DNA from: an uncultured bacterium
GTDB lineage: Bacteria; Bacillota; Clostridia; Oscillospirales; Ruminococcaceae
Direction: 5' to 3'
NCBI GenBank assembly: GCA_934845495.1
Contig: CAKWRB010000070.1
Span: forward strand, 1-6,775
Length of the DNA: 6,775 nucleotides
A program made the position numbers and the translations under genes. Below the pieces are notes generated by a model that ran no database searches, was not told the DNA's origin, and saw nothing but the letters and a program-made list of their open reading frames with translations. Below, piece by piece: positions 1 to 6,775 of this stretch (position 1 is the stretch's first letter; every line of letters begins with the position of its first letter).

Positions 1-2048
<2,048 letters not shown>

Positions 2049-2076
2049 GGTTTCACCTCAACAGGGTTCAGAGTTG

Positions 2077-2104
2077 GTATCCCCACCCCAGGGGGAGGGG
2101 GTGC
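2077..2104. promoter_or_regulatory. Candidate CsoR-type copper operator in the copA leader
   Basis: On the plus strand the site reads GTAT, then two C4 tracts split by A, AG at the centre, then G5 and G5 tracts split by A, then TGC. This C-tract/G-tract pseudo-palindrome is the form of CsoR operators. Compared from memory with the 28-bp Mycobacterium tuberculosis csoR operator, it matches at about 21 of 28 positions without gaps. It lies between the copA -10 box and RBS, about +5 to +32 from the predicted start, where a bound repressor would block transcription until Cu(I) binds. The same bases (2081-2100) can fold into an RNA hairpin: 4 bp, one mismatch, 3 bp, 4-nt loop. No csoR gene is visible in the window. 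Confidence 0.6.
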
Positions 2105-2115
2105 TTCCGGGTTCA

Positions 2116-2143
2116 ATTATACTGCAAAAGTGTAGTTTGTCAA
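2116..2143 (-). promoter_or_regulatory. copA promoter
   Basis: On the minus strand, a perfect TTGACA (2138-2143) and a perfect TATAAT (2116-2121) are separated by 16 bp. Transcription should start near 2109, giving a leader of about 60 nt before the ATG at 2048. So strong a core promoter on an efflux-pump gene implies repression as the main control, which fits the operator candidates inside and downstream of it. Confidence 0.85.
2121..2136. promoter_or_regulatory. Imperfect palindrome in the copA promoter spacer
   Basis: On the minus strand the half-sites ACTACA and TGCAGT flank a 4-bp CTTT, with five of six positions symmetric. It fills almost exactly the space between -35 and -10. The half-sites resemble the ACTACA/TGTAGT arms of BlaI/MecI/CopY-family operators, but those normally have a shorter centre, so the match is partial. 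It could be an operator for such a repressor or chance symmetry. Confidence 0.3.
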
Positions 2144-2184
2144 GACCGAAGGAGAAGATTTCCCCCTTCTGTCTGGTTTTCGGC

Positions 2185-2213
2185 TTGCCAAAGGACGGCG
2201 GATATTCTACAAT
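2185..2213 (+). promoter_or_regulatory. Promoter of the DUF3795-type gene, possibly of the glycolysis genes too
   Basis: TTGCCA (2185-2190) and TACAAT (2208-2213) have a 17-bp spacer. The predicted start is near 2220, about 44 nt before the ATG at 2264. It is back-to-back with the copA promoter, the two -35 boxes being about 41 bp apart, so a regulator bound there could affect both. No convincing promoter was seen directly in front of pgk, so this one may also supply pgk-tpiA-gpmI. Confidence 0.7.
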
Positions 2214-2263
2214 AGAGAAAAACGATCACCATTTGGTGTCAGAGTAAAAAAGGAGATGAAGCC

Positions 2264-2578
2264 ATGCTGATATCCTGCTGCGGAAACCGCTGCGATGAGT
2301 GTGAGCAGTATCCGGAACAGTGCCCCGGCTGTGCTGCCATCGGCGGAAAGGCCGCCTGGTGTGCCAGCCTGGAGGTGGAGGTCTGCCCCTTTGTGACCTG
2401 TGCAGCCGAGACAGGCGTTGCCCACTGCGGCGAATGTGGGGAGTTCCCCTGTGAGCTCTACGAACTGACTCTGTCCGAGGACGCAGGCGAGGAGGAGCGT
2501 CGGGCCTTTTCCATGGCGCGGTACCGCAACTTCGGCCTGCTGGATGCCCAGCGGTTTTTGGAAAAACAGTCCGATTGA
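2264..2578 (+). CDS. Small 12-cysteine protein, DUF3795-like
   Basis: A 104-residue protein with 12 cysteines, all in the first 63 residues: C5, C6, C10, C13, C20, C23, C33, C41, C46, C55, C58 and C63. They form CxxC pairs at 10-13, 20-23 and 55-58 and a closing EFPC. This spacing, with an early CGNxCxxC and a late CGECxxFPC, fits the DUF3795 family of presumed zinc- or iron-sulfur-binding proteins of unknown role. The rest (64-104) is acidic to mixed, probably helical, without signal peptide or membrane segment, so cytoplasmic. AGGAG at 2251-2255, 8 nt before the ATG, supports the start. It is divergent from copA and 61 bp upstream of pgk in the same direction. Neighbourhood alone does not show whether it is tied to metal or to glycolysis. 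Family call fairly sure, function unknown. Confidence 0.85.
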   Translation: MLISCCGNRCDECEQYPEQCPGCAAIGGKAAWCASLEVEVCPFVTCAAETGVAHCGECGEFPCELYELTLSEDAGEEERRAFSMARYRNFGLLDAQRFLEKQSD

Positions 2579-2581
2579 GCC

Positions 2582-2600
2582 GGGTGGGTCGATCCCGCCC
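2582..2600. repeat. GC-rich hairpin between the DUF3795-type gene and pgk
   Basis: GGGTGGG (2582-2588), loop TCGAT, then CCCGCCC (2594-2600). In plus-strand RNA all seven pairs form, one a U-G wobble. No T-run follows on either strand, so it does not look like an intrinsic terminator. It begins 3 nt after the upstream stop codon and could be an mRNA processing or stability element, or one copy of a dispersed palindromic repeat. Confidence 0.5.
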
Positions 2601-2626
2601 TACGACCATCAAAATAAAAGAGAAGC

Positions 2627-2631
2627 AGGTG
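2627..2631 (+). promoter_or_regulatory. Ribosome binding site deciding the pgk start
   Basis: AGGTG lies 8 nt before the ATG at 2640. It is 17 nt from the next in-frame ATG (2649), too far to serve it, and it lies downstream of the earlier in-frame ATG at 2544, which overlaps the preceding gene. This favours 2640. Confidence 0.65.
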
Positions 2632-2639
2632 TCTTAGTT

Positions 2640-3833
2640 ATGAATCGTATGCTGAATAAGAAGAGCATCCGGGATATTTCCCCCAAGGGCAAGCGCATTC
2701 TGGTGCGCTGCGACTTCAATGTGCCGCTGGATGGCAGCACCATCACCGACGACAAGCGCATCACCGAGGCGCTGCCCACCGTCCGTTATCTGATGGAGCA
2801 GGGTGGCCGGGTGATCCTCTGCTCCCACCTGGGCCGTCCCAAGGGTCAGGTGAACCCCAAGTACAGCCTGGCTCCGGTGGCAGCGCGCCTCTCCGAGCTG
2901 TTGGGCTGCCCAGTGCCGCTTTCTTCCGACATCATCGGCGAGGAGGCCCACCGACTGGCTGATTCTCTGGAAGACGGCCAGGTGATGCTGCTGGAGAATG
3001 TGCGCTTCGATGCCCGAGAGGAGAAGAACGACCCCGAATTTGCCAAGGAGCTGGCTTCGCTGGCAGAACTCTATGTCAACGATGCCTTTGGCACCGCGCA
3101 CCGTGCCCATGCCTCCACCGCCGGTGTGGCAGACTACCTGCCGGCCGTCTGCGGCTTCCTCATCGAGAAGGAGATCGGCTTCCTGGGCGGCGCCCTGGAA
3201 AACCCCAAGCGCCCCTTCGTCGCCATTCTGGGCGGCGCCAAGGTATCGGATAAGATCGGTGTGATCCGCAGCCTGCTGGAGAAGGTGGACAGCCTTGTCA
3301 TCGGCGGCGGAATGGCCTATACCTTTGTAAAGGCACAGGGCGGCGCCATCGGCGATTCCCTTTGTGAGGAGGACAAGCTGGATCTGGCCCGCCAGCTGCT
3401 GGACGAGGCCAAGGAGAAGGGCGTGCGCCTGCTGCTGCCGGTGGATACCGTCATCGCCGATGCCTTCAGCGAGGAGGCCAATACCCGCACTGTCACCGCC
3501 GGTGAGATCCCGGACGGCTGGCAGGGTCTGGACATTGGCGAGGCCACCCGTGAGCTGTTTGCCCAGGAGATCAAGAATGCCGCCACCGTAGTTTGGAACG
3601 GACCGATGGGCGTCTTTGAGATGAAGAAGTTTGCCGCCGGCACCGAGGCTGTGGCCAAGGCTCTGGCCGAGAGTGAGGCCATCACCATCATCGGCGGTGG
3701 CGATTCGGCCGCTGCAGCAGCACAGCTGGGCTATGCCGACCGCATCAGTCACATCTCCACCGGCGGCGGTGCGTCGCTGGAGTTCCTGGAGGGTCTGGTG
3801 CTGCCGGGTATTGCCTGCCTGGAAGACAAGTGA
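2640..3833 (+). CDS. pgk: Phosphoglycerate kinase
   Basis: Cytoplasmic glycolytic enzyme: 1,3-bisphosphoglycerate + ADP gives 3-phosphoglycerate + ATP. It has 397 residues, close to the usual 390-400 for bacterial forms. Visible signatures: [10 protein letters not shown] at 23-32 (Arg23, Asp25 and Asn27 bind substrate), SHLGRPKG at 62-69, the [14 protein letters not shown] block, [30 protein letters not shown] at 319-327, the nucleotide-loop GGGDS at 352-356, and [13 protein letters not shown] near the C-terminus. Nothing essential is missing. The RBS favours the ATG at 2640. Many clostridial homologues begin at a position matching the Met at 2649, so the first three residues are slightly uncertain. 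It is first of three glycolysis genes, with tpiA starting 15 bp after its stop. It may be transcribed from the promoter at 2185-2213, as none is obvious nearer. Confidence 0.97.
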   Translation: MNRMLNKKSIRDISPKGKRILVRCDFNVPLDGSTITDDKRITEALPTVRYLMEQGGRVILCSHLGRPKGQVNPKYSLAPVAARLSELLGCPVPLSSDIIGEEAHRLADSLEDGQVMLLENVRFDAREEKNDPEFAKELASLAELYVNDAFGTAHRAHASTAGVADYLPAVCGFLIEKEIGFLGGALENPKRPFVAILGGAKVSDKIGVIRSLLEKVDSLVIGGGMAYTFVKAQGGAIGDSLCEEDKLDLARQLLDEAKEKGVRLLLPVDTVIADAFSEEANTRTVTAGEIPDGWQGLDIGEATRELFAQEIKNAATVVWNGPMGVFEMKKFAAGTEAVAKALAESEAITIIGGGDSAAAAAQLGYADRISHISTGGGASLEFLEGLVLPGIACLEDK

Positions 3834-3848
3834 GTGCAGGAGGGCAAT

Positions 3849-4633
<785 letters not shown>

Positions 4634-4637
<4 letters not shown>

Positions 4638-6157
4638 AGCAGCCGGTGATCCTCATGATCCTGGACGGGTTCGGCATTGCGCCGGACAGCCAGGGGAATG
4701 CCATTGCCCTGGCCAAAACCCCGGTGACCGACCGTCTGTGGCAGGAGATGCCCCATACGGAGCTCTCCGCCTCGGGGGAAGATGTGGGTCTGCCAGCTGG
4801 GCAGATGGGCAATTCGGAGGTGGGCCACACCAACATCGGCGCTGGCCGGGTGGTCTATCAGGAGCTGAGCCGCATCACCCGGGCCGCCCGGAACGGGGAG
4901 CTGGAGCAGAATCCGGCCCTGCAGCAGGCAGTGGAACACATCGCCGGAACCGGCGGCAGTCTGCACTTTATGGGACTGCTCTCGGATGGCGGTGTCCACA
5001 GCCACAACACCCATCTCTATGCCATGATCCGGGCTGCCAGGGCGCTGGGGGCAGGGAAGATCTATGTCCATGCCTTTCTGGATGGCCGGGACTGCCCGCC
5101 CAAGTCAGGTCTGGGCTTTGTGAAGGAGCTGCAGCAAGAACTTTCCGCCATCGGGGCAGGCGAGCTTGCCACCGTCTGTGGGCGCTACTATGCCATGGAC
5201 CGGGACAACCGCTGGGAGCGTGTGGCAGAGGCCTACGATGCCCTGACCCTGGCGCCGGCGGAGATCGCCGATCCGGTGCAGTGGGTGGAGCAGTCCTATG
5301 GGCAGGAGATCACCGACGAGTTTGTAAAGCCGGCTGCCTGCTGTGAAGGCGGACGCATTTCGGACGGGGACAGCGTGGTGTTCTTCAACTTCCGCCCCGA
5401 CCGGGCCAGAGAGCTCACCCGGGCACTGACCCAGCCGGGCTTTGACGGGTTTGAGAAGAAGGCGGCGCCGCAAAACCTCTGCTATGTCTGCACCACGGTT
5501 TACGACGACAGCTTTGAAGGGGTGCTGGTGGCCTTTCCGCCTGAGCGCCCATCCCAGACGCTGGGCGAGGTGGTGTCAGGGGCAGGCCTGTCCCAGCTGC
5601 GCATTGCCGAGACGGAAAAGTATGCCCATGTCACCTTCTTCCTGAACGGCGGTCGGGAGGAGCCCTTCCCGGGCGAGGACCGCATCCTGGTGCCCTCCCC
5701 CAAGGTGGCCACCTACGATCTCCAGCCGGAGATGAGCGCCCAGGAGGTGACCGGCCGGGTGACCGAGGCGATCCGCAGCCGGAAGTACGGGCTGATCGTG
5801 CTCAACTTTGCCAACTGTGATATGGTGGGCCACACCGGCAGTATTCCCGCAGCCATCGAGGCGGTGGAGACGGTGGATCGGTGCCTGGGCGAGGTGCTGG
5901 CAGCGGCAGAGGAGGCCGGTATGGCAGCGGTGATCACCGCCGACCATGGAAATGCTGACGAGATGCTGGCAGCCGACGGAGAGCCCAAAACCTCCCACAC
6001 CACCAATCCGGTGCCGCTGTGGGTGACAGTTCCCGGCCTGAGCCTGCGCTCCGGCGGACGGCTGGCCGACCTGGCCCCCACCATTCTGGAGCTGATGGGC
6101 CTTTCCCAGCCGGCCGAGATGACCGGAAGCTCGCTGATTACAGGATTTACGAAATAA
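4634..6157 (+). CDS. gpmI: 2,3-Bisphosphoglycerate-independent phosphoglycerate mutase
   Basis: Manganese-dependent enzyme of the alkaline-phosphatase superfamily that converts 3-phosphoglycerate to 2-phosphoglycerate through a phosphoserine intermediate. At 507 residues it is normal for the family (about 505-515). Key residues seen: Asp11 in LDGFG, nucleophile Ser61 in GNSEVGHTNIGAGR, His122 in SDGGVHSHNTH, the DGRD substrate site (150-153), the RYYAMDRDNRW block near 185-194, FRPDRARE (253-260), Asp396 and His400 in NCDMVGH, Asp437-His438 in TADHGNADE, and His455 in SHTTNPVP. The metal-ligand set is intact. The start overlaps the tpiA stop by 4 bp. GGAGGCGAAGGC just before the ATG contains the RBS. 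It is last in the cluster; eno, often next in Firmicutes, does not follow. Confidence 0.97.
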
Positions 6158-6182
6158 ATTCACAGAAATTTGATTGTTTTTT
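6152..6182 (+). terminator. Weak AT-rich terminator candidate after gpmI
   Basis: AAATAAATT (6152-6160) can pair with AATTTGATT (6167-6175), with one U-G wobble and one A-A mismatch, followed by a six-T run at 6177-6182. The stem has almost no GC and overlaps the gpmI stop codon, so termination here is uncertain and read-through into the next gene is possible. Confidence 0.3.
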
Positions 6183-6206
6183 CTCCTGCTTTGCGGGCAA
6201 AACCAG

Positions 6207-6235
6207 TTGAGGTTTTTGCGGAAAAGATTTATAAT
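6207..6235 (+). promoter_or_regulatory. Promoter of the acidic membrane-protein gene
   Basis: TTGAGG (6207-6212) and a perfect TATAAT (6230-6235) are separated by 17 bp. The predicted start near 6242 gives a leader of about 69 nt before the ATG at 6311. This makes the small gene an independent transcription unit. Confidence 0.75.
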
Positions 6236-6251
6236 AAGAGCAGATATACAT

Positions 6252-6273
6252 ACAATAGATTTGTTGCTATTGT
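6252..6273. repeat. Inverted repeat in the leader of the acidic membrane-protein gene
   Basis: ACAATAG (6252-6258) and its exact reverse complement CTATTGT (6267-6273) are separated by 8 bases. It lies about 10-31 nt downstream of the predicted transcription start and well before the RBS. It could be a repressor site or a weak RNA hairpin. The arms are AT-rich, so chance is not excluded. Confidence 0.4.
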
Positions 6274-6310
6274 TGCAGAAACCTAAAACCCCAGTAAAGG
6301 AGTTGTTTTT

Positions 6311-6658
6311 ATGAAAAAGAGTATCTGGATCTCCCTGGCAGCCTTCGCTATCTTTGTAGCGGGTGCTCTGGCAGCCATCGCTGTCTACATCAGCCGCAGA
6401 GGCAGCCGCTTGATCGGTGACGACGAGTACGATGATTACGATTTCGATTTTGATGAGGACGAAGACACCTCGGACGAGTACTGCAGCGAATGCGCCATCG
6501 AAGATGATGCACAGAAGGCGGTTGCGATCGAGGACAATACCGAGGAAGAGAAGTCAGCTCCTTCTCCGGTTCCCGTGATCTTTTACAGGGCCCTGGCAAT
6601 ATTGCCGGGGCCCTGTTTTTATCCGGTGTCGGATCCATATCTGATTCAGCAAATATAA
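6311..6658 (+). CDS. Small membrane-anchored acidic protein, unknown function; probably frameshifted at its 3' end
   Basis: The frame encodes 115 residues. Residues 5-27 form one hydrophobic helix after MKK, followed by SRR. Next comes a remarkable acidic run (37-57) made almost only of Asp, Glu, Tyr and Phe, then CSEC (Cys58, Cys61), more acidic sequence and a Ser/Pro-rich end near residue 88. Residues 90-115 are different in kind (hydrophobic, non-acidic) and are encoded across a strong intrinsic terminator. A TGA in the +1 frame at 6576-6578 lies 6 nt before the terminator stem, so the native protein may end at about 88 residues and the present frame may carry a one-base indel. AAAGGAG (6297-6303) is 7 nt before the ATG and the gene has its own promoter. 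Topology is unclear because basic residues flank the helix on both sides. No family recognised; an acidic cation-binding or surface-anchored role is only a guess. Confidence 0.75.
   Translation: MKKSIWISLAAFAIFVAGALAAIAVYISRRGSRLIGDDEYDDYDFDFDEDEDTSDEYCSECAIEDDAQKAVAIEDNTEEEKSAPSPVPVIFYRALAILPGPCFYPVSDPYLIQQI
6585..6620 (+). terminator. Strong intrinsic terminator
   Basis: Near-perfect palindrome: ACAGGGCCC (6585-6593) pairs with GGGCCCTGT (6608-6616), continued inward by a T-G wobble and GGCA/TGCC, closing on a tiny AT loop around 6599-6602. A run of five T (6616-6620) follows. It acts on the plus strand, since no T-run follows on the minus side. It sits before the stop codon of the small acidic-protein frame. 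A short ATCCG/CGGAT repeat (6621-6634) follows directly. Confidence 0.93.
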
Positions 6659-6738
6659 GTGATTTTAAAGGGAAACGAGCCATTGCCCCGGCACATAACT
6701 CTTAAAACGGATTTTTTCTAAACAACTGCTGAAACCTC

Positions 6739-6767
6739 TTGACCGAACTGTAGAAACATTCTATAAT
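6739..6767 (+). promoter_or_regulatory. Promoter for a gene beyond the right edge
   Basis: TTGACC (6739-6744) and a perfect TATAAT (6762-6767) with a 17-bp spacer. Transcription would start near 6774, at the window end. Between the preceding terminator and this promoter (6621-6738) no gene was seen. Confidence 0.75.
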
Positions 6768-6775
6768 CAAACATA

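Noticed and set aside
2146..2183. Nested short inverted repeats (CCGAA/TTCGG and AGAAG/CTTCT) between the divergent promoters
   Set aside because: Five-base arms far apart are expected by chance and do not resemble a known operator.
2554..2567. GTTTTT-GG-AAAAAC repeat as a possible terminator
   Set aside because: The loop would be only two bases, there is no GC stem or following T-run, and it lies in the coding end of the DUF3795-type gene.
2544..2639. N-terminal extension of pgk to an upstream ATG
   Set aside because: It overlaps the end of the preceding gene, adds residues not found in phosphoglycerate kinases, and the RBS lies downstream of that ATG.
3834..3848. GTG start for tpiA just after the pgk stop
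   Set aside because: The strong AGGAGGG is inside this extension and correctly spaced for the ATG at 3849.
6188..6203. TTTGC/GCAAA repeat after gpmI as a terminator
   Set aside because: Only four or five pairs with almost no loop, and no T-run directly after it.

Overview
The window is a GC-rich (roughly 60 %) stretch of bacterial chromosome. Its Shine-Dalgarno sites and its sigma-A-like promoters (TTGACA/TATAAT type with 16-17 bp spacers) are typical of Firmicutes. High GC, a pgk-tpiA-gpmI glycolysis cluster, a DUF3795-type cysteine cluster protein and a CPC-type copper ATPase together suggest a gut-type member of the Clostridia (Oscillospiraceae/Ruminococcaceae-like). This assignment is inference; no rRNA or other taxonomic marker is present.

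Left part (1-2143, minus strand): the first 682 residues of a copper-exporting P1B-type ATPase (CopA), cut by the left edge before its last two membrane helices. Its start, RBS and leader are visible, along with a near-perfect promoter. Just downstream of the -10 box, in the leader, is a 28-bp pseudo-palindrome of C-tracts followed by G-tracts that strongly resembles a CsoR copper-sensor operator. A second, weaker palindrome sits between the -35 and -10 boxes. The regulator gene itself is not in the window.

Middle (2185-6157, plus strand): a divergent promoter drives a small 12-cysteine protein of the DUF3795 type. After a 61-bp gap holding a 7-bp-stem hairpin come three lower-glycolysis genes: pgk (phosphoglycerate kinase), tpiA (triosephosphate isomerase) and gpmI (2,3-bisphosphoglycerate-independent phosphoglycerate mutase). 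They are packed tightly: 15 bp between pgk and tpiA, and a 4-bp ATGA overlap between tpiA and gpmI. Together they interconvert the triose phosphates, make ATP from 1,3-bisphosphoglycerate and convert 3-phosphoglycerate to 2-phosphoglycerate. The usual partners gap and eno do not flank them here.

Right part (6158-6775): only a weak AT-rich terminator candidate follows gpmI. A strong promoter then drives a small membrane-anchored, extremely acidic protein of unknown function. A textbook intrinsic terminator lies inside the 3' end of that open reading frame, and a stop codon one frame over sits just before the stem, so a one-base indel is likely. The window ends with another consensus promoter for a gene beyond the right edge.

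No mobile element, CRISPR array, tRNA or rRNA was seen. Most of the window is ordinary housekeeping and metal-homeostasis DNA. The points worth following are the copA control region and the terminator-in-ORF arrangement at the right.
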